DNA of 64,000 bases from Desulfuromonas sp. KJ2020 (GTDB lineage: Bacteria > Desulfobacterota > Desulfuromonadia > Desulfuromonadales > SZUA-540). Each line of letters begins with the position of its first letter. Positions within the stretch are counted from its first letter, which is position 1. Of the stretch, positions 18,277 through 28,543 are shown in pieces. The stretch lies in assembly GCF_024197615.1 (NCBI RefSeq), contig NZ_JAKUKE010000003.1, positions 1,291,651 through 1,355,650 on the forward strand, written 5' to 3'. Below the pieces are notes generated by a model. The model did no database searches and had not been told where the DNA came from. It saw only the letters and a program-made list of their open reading frames with translations. Position numbers and translations under genes: made by a program.

Positions 18277-18298
18277 ATTTGAGTCTCCCCTGTCATTG

Positions 18299-18313
18299 GC
18301 AACCTCTGTGCCA
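18299..18313 (-). promoter_or_regulatory. Sigma-54 promoter of the fdh operon
   Basis: Minus strand TGGCACAGAGGTTGC (18313-18299) matches the consensus TGGCAC-N5-TTGC exactly. Transcription would start near 18288, giving a leader of about 50 nt. This requires an enhancer-binding activator, and one is encoded divergently at 18570. Confidence 0.85.
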
Positions 18314-18415
18314 ATGGGGCATTCCCCTTAGCCTCCCCCTCGGCAGTCCGCATGGTTGCTGCCTGTCCCCGAAATCGGTGCGCCCTTGGTTTCCGCCATG
18401 TCGAAGAGGACAGGT

Positions 18416-18450
18416 GGGTCATTTTTTCTCCCGGCGGGTCATATCGACCC
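18416..18450. promoter_or_regulatory. Tandem operator between the fdh operon and its regulator
   Basis: GGGTCATATCGACCC (18436-18450) is an inverted repeat of the same form as the site at 12968. A half-conserved copy, GGGTCATTTTTTCTC, begins at 18416, 20 bp away. The pair lies 100-140 bp upstream of the fdh sigma-54 promoter, the usual place for activator sites, and 70-100 bp before the regulator's own putative promoter. Confidence 0.6.
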
Positions 18451-18517
18451 AACACCGGGCCTGCGAACTCTCCTCGCGGGGAGGCCGGATCGCACCCTGG
18501 CCAAGGCCCTTCCCATC

Positions 18518-18533
18518 TGGAATAATTTGTGCT
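18518..18533 (+). promoter_or_regulatory. Possible sigma-54 promoter of the two-component operon
   Basis: TGGAATAATTTGTGCT keeps GG (18519-18520) and GC (18531-18532) ten bases apart but matches few other consensus bases. The ATG is 37 bp downstream. Confidence 0.35.
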
Positions 18534-18569
18534 TATTATGAAAATCTTTAACACCTTCCGGGAGAAATC

Positions 18570-19952
18570 ATGGCCAAACGAATCATCGTGGTAGATGACG
18601 AAGACGGCATGCGCCGCTACCTGAACAAAATGCTGACCGGCTGGGGCTACGAGGCGGAAACCTTTGCGGACCCTCTGTTGATGCTGAAGTTTCTGGGGCA
18701 GGCCGATTCGGAATGCGACCTGGTTTTGCTTGACGTCAAAATGCCGGAAATGGACGGTATTGAGGCCCTGACCCGCATCAGGAGTATCCGTCCCGATTTG
18801 CCCGTTATCATGATGACCGGCCACGGCACCATCGACTCGGCGGTCGAAGCCATGAAGATCGGCGCCTACGACTATCTGAGCAAGCCCTTTCCTCAGGAGA
18901 AACTGCAGACCCTGCTCGTTCATGCCATGGAACGGGAAAAACTGCGGGAAGAGAACCTGTCTCTCAAGAAAGAGCTGCAGGAACGCCACACGCCGGGCAA
19001 GCCCGTCTTCGTCAGCGATAAATTCCGTCAGGTCTACGAACTGGCCTTGCGGGTGGCCGCCAGCGACGCCAACATTCTGGTGCTGGGCGAAAGCGGCACG
19101 GGTAAAGAGCTCATCGCTGGCACCATCCACTACGCCAGCCCCCGCGCCGCCAACCGCTTTCTGGCCATCAACTGCGCGGCCCTGTCGGAAACCCTGCTGG
19201 AGAGCCAGCTCTTCGGCCACGTCAAAGGCTCCTTCACCGGCGCCCTGCAGTCGCAGAAGGGCTTTCTGGAAGAAGCCGACGGCGGCACCCTTTTTCTGGA
19301 CGAGGTGGGCGATATCAGCCCCGGCCTGCAGGCCAAGCTGCTGCGCGTCATCCAGGAAGGCGAGTTCATCCCCGTCGGCGCCACCCGCCCCAAAAAGGTC
19401 GATGTCCGCTTCATCGCCGTCACCAACAAGGATCTGGAAAAGGAAGTGGCCGAGGGCCGTTTTCGGGAGGACCTCTATTACCGTCTTAACGTCATCTGCC
19501 TGAATCTGCCCCCCCTGCGGGAGAGGCGGGAGGATATCGTTCCTCTGGCGCAGCACTTTCTCGAAAAAATGATTCAGAAAATGAAAAAAAACCTCCAGGG
19601 CATCGCCCCCGAGGCCCTAGAGGTTCTGCAGAACTATCACTGGCCCGGCAACATCCGCGAGCTGCAGAACGTCATCGAGCGGGCGGCCATTCTGGCCTTG
19701 GACGATCAGATCACGGTGGACCTGCTGCCAATCCGTCTCAGCGCTGCCCCGACGCCTGCCGCTGTCATCGACACTATCGATATGCCCCTGAGCCTGCGGG
19801 AGGCGGAACGGCGGCAAATCAACCGGGCCATGAAAAAAACCGCCGGCAATAAAAGTCAGGCGGCTCTGCTGTTGGGCATCACCAGAAAAACTCTCGACCG
19901 CAAGATCAAGGAATTCGACATGCCTGCGCCGGAAGAGGCGGACACCCCATGA
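18570..19952 (+). CDS. NtrC-family sigma-54 response regulator
   Basis: 460 residues. The receiver domain occupies 1-120 with acidic pair DD at 9-10 and phosphorylation site D55 (LLDVKMPEMDG). A central AAA+ domain has Walker A GESGTGKE, the sigma-54 contact loop as GSFTGA instead of GAFTGA, and FLDEVGDISPGLQAKLLRV. A Fis-type helix-turn-helix ends the protein (NKSQAALLLGITRKTLDRKIKEF). Overlaps the downstream kinase by ATGA. Likely activates the fdh operon and fdhD-mobA through the GGGTCA-type operators; this target assignment is inferred from motif and position. Confidence 0.94.
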   Translation: MAKRIIVVDDEDGMRRYLNKMLTGWGYEAETFADPLLMLKFLGQADSECDLVLLDVKMPEMDGIEALTRIRSIRPDLPVIMMTGHGTIDSAVEAMKIGAYDYLSKPFPQEKLQTLLVHAMEREKLREENLSLKKELQERHTPGKPVFVSDKFRQVYELALRVAASDANILVLGESGTGKELIAGTIHYASPRAANRFLAINCAALSETLLESQLFGHVKGSFTGALQSQKGFLEEADGGTLFLDEVGDISPGLQAKLLRVIQEGEFIPVGATRPKKVDVRFIAVTNKDLEKEVAEGRFREDLYYRLNVICLNLPPLRERREDIVPLAQHFLEKMIQKMKKNLQGIAPEALEVLQNYHWPGNIRELQNVIERAAILALDDQITVDLLPIRLSAAPTPAAVIDTIDMPLSLREAERRQINRAMKKTAGNKSQAALLLGITRKTLDRKIKEFDMPAPEEADTP

Positions 19953-21910
19953 ACCTGCCCTTGCCCCGCCCTCTCTCCATTCGCGGCAAGTTGACCCTGG
20001 CAGCACTCGCCCCTCTGATCGTCGTGCTGATCCTGGTTACCGTCGCCATCGTTTACCTCATCAATGCCTACATCGTCGGCGACACCCAGAAACGCGTCCG
20101 GAACGAGATGGATTCGGCGCGGGCCGTCTATCTGCGCGAACTGGAGCGTATCCGCGATGTCGTCCGCTTCACGGCCCACTCCGACGCCACCTCCCGCTCC
20201 CTGAGTCAGGGCCAGTCGGCTCTATTGCTCGACGAACTGGCGTCCATTGAGCGCCGGGAACAGCTGGACATCCTCGGCATCAGCGACCCCTTGGGCCGGA
20301 CGCTCCATCCGGAGGCGCCGATCACGGCATTTTCACCATTCATGGAAAGGTCGCTTTATCAGGGGAGCTTTGCCGGCACCGCCCTTCTCACCGCCGAACA
20401 GATGCAGGAGCTGTCCCCCGATCTCGCCAGAAAGGCCCGTATCGCTCTCATTGACGGGGATAAACCGTCTGAAGCCTTTGAAACCAGGGGCATGTTTCTG
20501 GTCAGCGTGGCACCCGTCAGAGACAAGGCGGGCCATGTCCTGGGATTTCTCTATGGGGGGAAATTACTCAACAAGCATCTGAGCCTGGTGGATGAAATTC
20601 AAAAGATCATTTATGGCGAAGAAAAATTTGACGGTATAGAACGCGGGAGTGCCACCCTCTTTCTGGGTGATCGGCGCATCGCCACCACCATCCGCCTGGA
20701 TGACGGCAGCCGCGCCCTGGGGACTCAGGTTTCACCGCAGGTCGCCAAAGCGGTACTGGAAGAGAAGCAGAGCTGGCTGGGACGGGCGCGGGTGATCGAC
20801 GAATGGTACCTGACCGCCTATGAGCCTCTATTGGATATCGACGGTCAACCCATTGGTGCCCTGTACGTCGGCCTGCTGGAGAAGCCGTTTATGGCCCTCA
20901 AGGCGCGAGTGGGTGGCATCCTGTTCGGACTTCTTCTGCTCGGCAGCGGTATCGGCTATCTGTTGGCGCGCGAAATATCCCGTCATCTGAGCCGTCCCCT
21001 GCTCGCTCTGGACGCCATGGCACAGCGGGTGGCGGCGGGAGAAAAACATCTGCAGCTGCCAGAAACCGGAAAAGACGAAATCGGCCATCTTACCCGGACC
21101 TTCAACCACATGGCGGCAGCCCTCAATGAGCGAGAAACGCAGCTGAACAGTATGAACCAGCAACTCGAGGAGAAGGTCCGCGAGCGAACCCGCCAGCTCG
21201 AAGAGAGAAACGACGAACTGATCCGCACGCGGGACGAGCTGCTGCGCAGCGAAAAACTCGCCGCCGTCGGCTCCCTGGCCGCCGGGGTCGCTCATGAGAT
21301 CAACAACCCGGCCGCCATCATTCGCGGAAATGTTGAAATCCTGCTGATGGACCTGCCACCCGGGGCCGAGGGGCGCGAAGAGGCTGAAGAAATTCTGAAA
21401 CAGACCGAACGGATTTCCCGTATTACCCAGAACATGCTCACCTTCGCCCGCGAGCAGGCGATTCATCCTCGGCCCGTCGAGGTCAACAACCTGCTCGACG
21501 ATATCGTCGCCCAGGTCAGTCATCAGGTCAGTATCGGAACAGTTGAGATCATTCGTCAATTCGGGACCGATCTGCCGCCCCTCATGACGGACGAGGAGCG
21601 ATTGCGCCAGGTGTTCACCAACCTGCTGATCAATGCCCTGCAGGCCATGAATGGCCAAGGAGACCTGACCCTGCGCACTCGGCTGGTGAAGGGCGCCGTG
21701 GAAGTGACCGTACAGGACACCGGACCGGGCATCTCCGAAAATATCCGCAATGCGATTTTCAACCCGTTCTTCACCAGTAAAAAACACGGCACCGGGCTGG
21801 GGCTATCGACCGCTTACGGCATCGTACAAAGTATGGGAGGGAAAATCGAAGTGGAAAGCCGGGAAGGGGAAGGCAGTCTTTTCCGCGTCATCCTGCCGCA
21901 AAAGGCCTGA
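19949..21910 (+). CDS. Membrane sensor histidine kinase with extracytoplasmic sensor domain
   Basis: 653 residues. A first membrane helix (LIVVLILVTVAIVYLI) near residue 30, a periplasmic Cache-like sensor region of about 270 residues, a second helix (ILFGLLLLGSGIGYLLA) near 325, HAMP, a coiled coil (LNSMNQQLEEKVRERTRQLEE), and HisKA with H449 in GVAHEINNP. The ATPase domain has N box INALQAM, GPGISE and GTGLGLS. Partner of the overlapping NtrC-type regulator. Formate or an oxyanion is a plausible ligand given the neighbours, but no ligand residues can be named. Confidence 0.93.
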   Translation: MNLPLPRPLSIRGKLTLAALAPLIVVLILVTVAIVYLINAYIVGDTQKRVRNEMDSARAVYLRELERIRDVVRFTAHSDATSRSLSQGQSALLLDELASIERREQLDILGISDPLGRTLHPEAPITAFSPFMERSLYQGSFAGTALLTAEQMQELSPDLARKARIALIDGDKPSEAFETRGMFLVSVAPVRDKAGHVLGFLYGGKLLNKHLSLVDEIQKIIYGEEKFDGIERGSATLFLGDRRIATTIRLDDGSRALGTQVSPQVAKAVLEEKQSWLGRARVIDEWYLTAYEPLLDIDGQPIGALYVGLLEKPFMALKARVGGILFGLLLLGSGIGYLLAREISRHLSRPLLALDAMAQRVAAGEKHLQLPETGKDEIGHLTRTFNHMAAALNERETQLNSMNQQLEEKVRERTRQLEERNDELIRTRDELLRSEKLAAVGSLAAGVAHEINNPAAIIRGNVEILLMDLPPGAEGREEAEEILKQTERISRITQNMLTFAREQAIHPRPVEVNNLLDDIVAQVSHQVSIGTVEIIRQFGTDLPPLMTDEERLRQVFTNLLINALQAMNGQGDLTLRTRLVKGAVEVTVQDTGPGISENIRNAIFNPFFTSKKHGTGLGLSTAYGIVQSMGGKIEVESREGEGSLFRVILPQKA

Positions 21911-21938
21911 AACAGCCCTCCTCCGTCCCGGTTCTTAG

Positions 21939-23102
21939 CTAGCGGGCCAACTGCAAAATCTCGCCGATAACCTCCTCCGTATAATCATCCAGACGCCATT
22001 TTTTCGCCAGCATAACGGCATTGGCGGCAATCTTCGGAATGTCTGTCGCGGGGATGCCAGCCGCCGTGAGCGTGGTCGGGCTGCCGATACGCTCAAACCA
22101 GGCCTTGAGAGCAGCCGTTCCCTTGGCGGCAGCCTGCTGGTCATCCGCTTCACTGATCCCGAAAACCTCCCGGCCAAAGCGAGCGAAGCGTGCAGGCGCG
22201 CGGCGAGCGGTGTAGGCCATCCAGGCCGGCAGCACAATAGAGAGGCCGGCGCCGTGGGCGATGTCGTAGATGGCGCTCAGGGAATGCTCGATCATGTGAT
22301 TGGGGAAGCCGAAGGGGCCGATACCGGCGGGGGTCAAACCGTTGAGGGCCAGAGTCGCCGACCACATCATGGTTGCCCGCGCCTCATAATCTCGGGGATC
22401 AACCAGAATACGGTCGGTGCTCTCCATGACGGTCTTGACCAGGGCTTCAACCAGGCGGTCCTGCAGGGGCGTGTTGGGATCGGTGGCGGTAAAATACCCT
22501 TCCAACAGATGGCAGATGGCATCCACCCCGGAATAGGCTGTGTAGTTGGCCGGTACCGTGTACGTCAGGGTCGGGTCCAGTATGGATACCTTGGGAAACA
22601 GGAGGGGCGAGCCGATATTGAATTTCTGGCCGGTCTCCTCATTGGTGACGACGCCCCCCGAATTCATTTCAGAGGCGGTCGCCGCCAGCGTGAGCACAGT
22701 GACGATGGGCAAGGCATCACGGACCGTCGCCTTGTCGATGAAAAAGTCCCAGACATCCCCGTCCGTTCTGGCACCAGCCGCGATCGCTTTGGACTCGTCA
22801 ATGACGCTGCCGCCGCCCACGGCGACAATCAGATCAACCTGCTGCTCTTTCGCGAGCTGGACACCTTCGCGCACATGGGACAGCACCGGGTTGGATTTGA
22901 CGCCGGCGAATTCAACAACCTGCAATGAAGACGCCTCCAGCGATTTTTTTACCAGGTCATAAACGCCGGTTTTCTTGATGCTCGACTGCCCGTAGACCAT
23001 CAAGACTTTCTGGCCAAACTTCGCTGCCTGCTTGCCCACCTGCCCGGCTGTATCTTGACCAAAAACAATTTTCGTCGGGTTCCAAAAGGTAAAACTCTGC
23101 AT
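21939..23102 (-). CDS. Iron-containing alcohol dehydrogenase (group III)
   Basis: 387 residues from ATG 23102, which has AGGAGG upstream; the 23171 start adds a Ser-rich leader. NAD(P)-binding block GGGSVIDESKAIA, and metal-ligand region GVDAICHLLEGYF, MIEHSLSAIYDIAHGAGLSIVLPAW. The pattern matches BdhA/YqhD-type butanol and aldehyde reductases. Converges with the kinase gene with a 28-bp gap and no clear terminator. Substrate unknown. Confidence 0.9.
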   Translation of the reverse strand: MQSFTFWNPTKIVFGQDTAGQVGKQAAKFGQKVLMVYGQSSIKKTGVYDLVKKSLEASSLQVVEFAGVKSNPVLSHVREGVQLAKEQQVDLIVAVGGGSVIDESKAIAAGARTDGDVWDFFIDKATVRDALPIVTVLTLAATASEMNSGGVVTNEETGQKFNIGSPLLFPKVSILDPTLTYTVPANYTAYSGVDAICHLLEGYFTATDPNTPLQDRLVEALVKTVMESTDRILVDPRDYEARATMMWSATLALNGLTPAGIGPFGFPNHMIEHSLSAIYDIAHGAGLSIVLPAWMAYTARRAPARFARFGREVFGISEADDQQAAAKGTAALKAWFERIGSPTTLTAAGIPATDIPKIAANAVMLAKKWRLDDYTEEVIGEILQLAR

Positions 23103-23367
23103 ATTGCCTCCTGCTGATGTTCTGGGTGAATCAAACGATGACGAGCTGAAATTTTCCATTTTCAGATCCAAACCAATCCTGCAAAGATACCATCACCTAC
23201 CGCGAAGGCAACCCCAGCCGGGGAGCCTCCGGCATCTCCAAAGAGGAAAACGACTATAAATCTTGCACTTGGAGGAGTCCTGCGCTATATTCAGCCTCGG
23301 GACTCATTAAAACACCCCTCAGCTCTAAACAAGGCAATCCCCAAACTTTTGATGGGATTTCTTCGGC

Positions 23368-24018
23368 ATGGACGACATTGCAGCAGCCCTGACATATCCC
23401 CTGGTTCCCGTCACCGTCCCCTCTTCCCGGGAAAAAATCCAGGAGCGACGATCGCCGGGAGTCTCAGAAGGCCGCCATGACCCTGCGACCTCCGCCGGCA
23501 CCGATTCGGCTTCACAGGATCAGGTGAGCCTGAGCCGGGAGGCGCAGGAGCTGGCCAGGCTGGCTCGCCGCGACCGGGAAGTCCGCGCCCATGAGGCAGC
23601 TCACGCGGCCATGGGTGGCCCCTATGCTGCAGCGCCCTCCTTCAGCTATACCCGTGGCCCGGATGGCACCCAATACGCCACCGGAGGAGAAGTCAGCATT
23701 GATGTTTCGGCTGTACCCGGTGACCCTGAAGCAACCCTGCAAAAAGCTCAGGTCATCCATGCTGCCGCGCTGGCCCCGGCTCAGCCTTCCTCCGCAGATC
23801 GCCTCATCGCCGCCAAGGCCAGCCGCATGGCTATTGAGGCCCGTGCCGAAATTCAGGCCCAAAACAGCGCCTTTGCCTCGGATTCTTCCTCCCTTCGGGA
23901 TTCGCCCCCCACAGAAACTCCAGCCACTCGCCAAGCCGTTTTGCGCACCTATGGACCTCCCCAGACCGACCCCATTCCCCTGCCCAGCCCTGGTTCACTG
24001 CTCAATTTTCTCGCCTGA
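23368..24018 (+). CDS. SprA-related putative metalloprotease
   Basis: 216 residues. The central region contains REVRAHEAAHAAMGG (HExxH-type zinc motif in the form HEAAH) and SYTRGPDGTQYATGGEVSIDVSAVPGDPEAT, which are characteristic of the SprA-related catalytic domain family. The N-terminal 50 residues are low-complexity and charged; the C-terminus is Ser/Pro-rich. No signal peptide. It stands alone between divergent and convergent neighbours. Substrate and role are unknown. Confidence 0.8.
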   Translation: MDDIAAALTYPLVPVTVPSSREKIQERRSPGVSEGRHDPATSAGTDSASQDQVSLSREAQELARLARRDREVRAHEAAHAAMGGPYAAAPSFSYTRGPDGTQYATGGEVSIDVSAVPGDPEATLQKAQVIHAAALAPAQPSSADRLIAAKASRMAIEARAEIQAQNSAFASDSSSLRDSPPTETPATRQAVLRTYGPPQTDPIPLPSPGSLLNFLA

Positions 24019-24062
24019 TCTTTTTCTCCCCGAAAAGGGTGATTTAGCCTCAAATAAAAAAA

Positions 24063-24086
24063 GAGGCGGGTCATAGGACCCGCCTC
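24063..24086. terminator. Bidirectional terminator
   Basis: A perfect 10-bp stem (GAGGCGGGTC/GACCCGCCTC) with ATAG loop. On the minus strand it is followed by seven T, ending the frd operon; on the plus strand it follows the SprA-like gene. Confidence 0.9.
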
Positions 24087-24132
24087 AATAAAAACCCATT
24101 GTATCCAATGGAAGGGATAATTGCCTGTGGCC

Positions 24133-24872
<740 letters not shown>

Positions 24873-24873
<1 letters not shown>

Positions 24874-26789
24874 TATTTGTAACTCCTTACAGCCAGTTTG
24901 ACGTTTTCGAATTTGAGGGGCTCCTTGTGCAGCTCAGGCTCCTTCTCAACCCCTTTGAACTCCCAGGCACCGACGTAGGCATAGTTCTCGTCGTCGCGCA
25001 TCGCCTCACCATCCTCCGTCTGGTACTCAGTGCGGAAGTGGCCACCGCAGGATTCGTTGCGGTGCAGAGCATCACGGGTCATCACCTCGGCGAATTCAAG
25101 GAAGTCAGCCAGACGGCCGGCGTTCTCGAGCTGCTGGTTAAACTCAGCCCCGGAACCGGTGACTTTGACGTTCTTCCAAAACTCTTCGCGAAGGGCCGGA
25201 ATGCGCTTGAGAGCGTCCTTGAGGCTCTGCTCACTGCGCGCCATGCCGACGTTCTCCCACATGATCTTGCCGAGCTCGCGGTGCATTTCGCTGACCGTCT
25301 TCTTGCCGTTGATGGACAGCAGCTTTTCCGTCTGCTTGTTGACGTCCTCGCGGGATTTCTTGAACTCGGGATGGTCGTCCTTGATTTGGCCGGGAGTAAC
25401 GGTAGCCAGGTAATTGGCGATGGTGTAAGGAATAACAAAGTAACCGTCAGCCAGACCCTGCATGAGAGCAGAAGCCCCCAGGCGGTTGGCGCCGTGTACG
25501 GAGAAGTTGGCTTCACCGAGAACGAACAGGCCGGGAACGTTGCTCATGCAGTTGTAGTCGACCCACAGACCACCCATGGAGTAGTGGGGAGCCGGGTAAA
25601 TACGCATGGGCACTTTATAGGCGTTCTCGTCGGTGATCTTCTCGTACATCTCGAAGAGGTTGCCGTAACGCTCGCGGATCGTATCCTCGCCAACGCGAGC
25701 AATCGCCGACGCGTAGTCGAGGTAGACACCACGCTTGCCGGGTCCGACGCCGCGATCATCATCGCACTGTTCTTTAGCGGCACGGGAAGCGATGTCGCGG
25801 GGAGCCAGGTTGCCGAAAGAGGGGTACTTGCGCTCCAGATAGTAGTCGCGATCCTCTTCGGGGATGTCGTTGGGGTTTTTATCGGTGTCTTCCTTCTTCT
25901 TGGGAACCCAGCAACGACCGTCGTTACGCAGGGACTCGGACATCAGGGTCAGTTTGGACTGATGTTCGCCGTGCTGCGGAATGCAGGTCGGGTGAATCTG
26001 GGTGTAGCAGGGGTTGGCGAAGAAAGCGCCCTTTTTGGCGGCTTTCCAGGCAGCGGTGACGCTGCAGCCCATGGCGTTGGTCGAAAGATAGAAGACGTTG
26101 ACGTAGCCGCCGGTGGCCAGAACCACGGCGTCACCCCAGTGGGATTCCACTTCGCCAGTGACGAGGTTGCGTACGGTGATACCGCGGGCCACGCCATCGA
26201 CAACGACCAGGTCGAGCATTTCGGTGCGGGGGTGCATGACCACCGTACCGGCTTTCACCTGACGGGACAGGGCCGAGTAGGCGCCCAGCAGCAGCTGCTG
26301 ACCGGTCTGACCACGTGCATAAAAAGTACGGGAAACCTGGGCACCGCCGAAGGAGCGGTTGTCGAGGTAACCGGCATAGTCGCGGGCGAAAGGTACGCCT
26401 TGGGCGACGCACTGGTCGATAATGTTGTTGGACACCTGGGCCAGACGCCAGACGTCGGCCTCACGGGCGCGGAAGTCACCGCCCTTGATGGTGTCATAGA
26501 ACAGGCGATAGATGCTGTCGCCGTCGTTCGGGTAGTTCTTGGCGGCATTGATCCCGCCCTGGGCGGCAATGGAGTGAGCACGACGAGCGCTGTCCTGGTA
26601 GCAGAAAGCATGAACGTTGTAGCCCAGTTCACCCAAGGTGGCTGCGCCGGCGCCGCCGGCCAGGCCGGTGCCGACCATCAGGATCTTGAATTTACGCTTA
26701 TTGGCGGGATTGACCAGCTTCATGTTAAAGCGGTGTCTATCCCACGAAGTTTCAATTGGTCCGGTAGGACATTTGCCATCTAGAATCAC
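24873..26789 (-). CDS. frdA: Fumarate reductase/succinate dehydrogenase flavoprotein
   Basis: 638 residues. FAD-binding [19 protein letters not shown] near residue 37, the flavin-attachment block [17 protein letters not shown], the catalytic region with HPTCIPQHG and the arginine-containing [14 protein letters not shown]. The sequence is of the B. subtilis/Geobacter cytochrome-b558-linked class, with a 30-residue N-terminal extension before the Rossmann fold. The middle gene of frdCAB. Confidence 0.95.
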
Positions 26790-26799
26790 GATGAACCCC

Positions 26800-27477
26800 C
26801 TAAATTTTAACTAAGCCGACAAAAATCAGAACAGGAATGGACAAATAACCGACAAAGAGGACCAGAGCCAGCCCTTTGCTGATTTTGCCGAGAACAGGAA
26901 GAGACTTCTTGCTGTTCAATCCCAATGTCTGGAAGAAGCTCTGGAAACCGTGGCTCACGTGGAAAAGGAGGAAAAGCATGGCCACAGCGTAAACCAGGGC
27001 GATAAAAGCCTTCTGGAAACTAAGAACAACCATGGTGAAAACGTCAGGGCGGTTCATGGCGTCCAGAGGAAGGTTTCCGGCTGAGATCTCAGGGTTGGTC
27101 ACCTGAACGGTGAAGTGAAGCAGGTGGTAAATGACAAAAGCCAGGATGGCCACACCGCTGACGATCATGGTTTCAGCGGCAAAAGTCGTGCGAAGACGCT
27201 TTTTCTGAGCATAACCGATCGGCTTGGCGGCACTGTTTTCGAGGGTGAGTTGCACCCCGAACCAGATGTGCAGCGCAAACAGGGTCAGCATAACCAGACG
27301 GAACACCCAGACCAGGGGACCAAGATCGTGAAGATGCTTGGCATAAGCGTTGATCCCGTTAGCCCCGAGGAAAACCGAGGAGTTTCCGAGCAGGTGTATA
27401 ATAACGAAACTGATCAGGAGCAGACCAGTTACCGCCATTATGATCTTTCTACCCACAGAACTATTTAGCAGTTGCAT
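26800..27477 (-). CDS. frdC: Succinate dehydrogenase/fumarate reductase cytochrome b subunit
   Basis: 225 residues with five hydrophobic helices ([93 protein letters not shown]). Histidines in the first four helices fit di-heme b coordination of the single-subunit b558 type. First gene of the operon; AAGGG precedes the ATG. Confidence 0.93.
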   Translation of the reverse strand: MQLLNSSVGRKIIMAVTGLLLISFVIIHLLGNSSVFLGANGINAYAKHLHDLGPLVWVFRLVMLTLFALHIWFGVQLTLENSAAKPIGYAQKKRLRTTFAAETMIVSGVAILAFVIYHLLHFTVQVTNPEISAGNLPLDAMNRPDVFTMVVLSFQKAFIALVYAVAMLFLLFHVSHGFQSFFQTLGLNSKKSLPVLGKISKGLALVLFVGYLSIPVLIFVGLVKI

Positions 27478-27988
27478 AATTATTTTCCCTTGGAAAGATA
27501 TTCAAGAGCAATAAGGATGAATGACACTCCCATCGAAGGGAAGAAGAAGATGCCAATGGTTCTCGCACCCTGCGAACTGATCCCGGCCCTGGGGGCCCCC
27601 GCCACTTGGTAAAGATCTGCATGTGTTTACCCCTTCCTGATTCAATAAAAAATGAGCGAGCGCAAAGGCTCCAGAACAAGTGGACTCCTCATAACGAGGA
27701 TCTCTCTCCGGTATACAGCACGCAGTATACTAAACGTCGTTTGAAAAAAATGCAAAAAAAAAACACCGTTAACGGCCAATCGCCGCAGGCTCAAAAGCCC
27801 GGCGAGGCTACCCGCCGGCCGGGCGGACAAAAAGCCCACCTTTCGCCGGGAAAAGACGAAAAAACTTTGACAAGGCCCCGACAGAGAATGTTAATATACC
27901 GCCGGCGAAAGCCCCGACAACCTTCACCTCATTCAATTTGTGTTAGATTTTAAAGACACTTTCCATTCATTTCAGAGAGAGGATTGCC
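27478..27988. other. 511-bp divergent intergenic region
   Basis: Lies between frdC (minus) and the rubrerythrin gene (plus). Short open frames on both strands (27461-27679 minus, 27606-27953 plus) have no ribosome site or domain and are not called. It holds a sigma-70-like promoter for the rubrerythrin gene at 27867-27896. Confidence 0.5.
27867..27896 (+). promoter_or_regulatory. Sigma-70-type promoter of the rubrerythrin gene
   Basis: TTGACA at 27867-27872 and TTAATA at 27891-27896 with an 18-bp spacer, about 90 bp before the ATG. Confidence 0.6.
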
Positions 27989-28456
27989 ATGACCCAGAAA
28001 ATCAATGTGCAGAAAGCGATCAAGGAGGCCATGCAGACCGAGAAGGATGCCATGGACTTCTACAAATACGGCGCCGAAAAAATGAGCGACGAAAAAGCCA
28101 AAAAGACCTTTGAACTGCTGGCTCGCGAAGAAGCCCAGCACGCCCATTCCTTCTACAACATCTACAAAGGTGGCGACATCCCCTCTTTCGACGAATTCAT
28201 CCAGTCTCCCCCCGACACCGAATCCTCCTGGTGGAAAGCCCTGCAGAAAATCATGATGGGCGACTTCGACGAGCGCAAGGCGATGGAACTGGCCCTCGAC
28301 GAAGAAGAAGCCCTGGAGAAGCACCTGCGGGAAGTGGCCGAGCAGATGACCGACCCGGAAGTCAAGGCCATCTACCTGGCCAACGCCAATTCGACCCACC
28401 ACCACTTCGAAGTCATCCGCGACGACTACGCCGACATCTTCGGTCTGCCGGCCTGA
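27989..28456 (+). CDS. Rubrerythrin/ferritin-like diiron protein
   Basis: 155 residues. A four-helix diiron fold is indicated by ExxH-type ligands (EKDAMDFYKYGAE, LLAREEAQHAHSF, LALDEEEALEKHL and NSTHHHFEVI). There is no C-terminal rubredoxin domain, so it is an erythrin-only member. AGAGAGGA precedes the ATG. Likely detoxifies peroxide or handles iron in an anaerobe. Monocistronic, with a terminator 29 bp downstream. Confidence 0.88.
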   Translation: MTQKINVQKAIKEAMQTEKDAMDFYKYGAEKMSDEKAKKTFELLAREEAQHAHSFYNIYKGGDIPSFDEFIQSPPDTESSWWKALQKIMMGDFDERKAMELALDEEEALEKHLREVAEQMTDPEVKAIYLANANSTHHHFEVIRDDYADIFGLPA

Positions 28457-28484
28457 CGTCGAACGACAAAAACTTCATACAGAA

Positions 28485-28522
28485 AGAGGCGGCTCCCTTG
28501 AGTGGGAACCGCCTCTTTTTTT
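28485..28522. terminator. Terminator between rubrerythrin and fadL
   Basis: AGAGGCGG-C-TCCC pairs with GGGA-A-CCGCCTCT around TTGAGT, followed by seven T on the plus strand. On the minus strand CTCTTTCTG follows, so it may also serve fadL. Confidence 0.88.
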
Positions 28523-28543
28523 GAGCAATCTTCTGCTTGATTC

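Noticed and set aside
27461..27953. Small open frames on both strands between frdC and rubrerythrin
   Set aside because: No ribosome site, no domain, Arg/Pro-rich composition typical of chance frames in GC-rich DNA.
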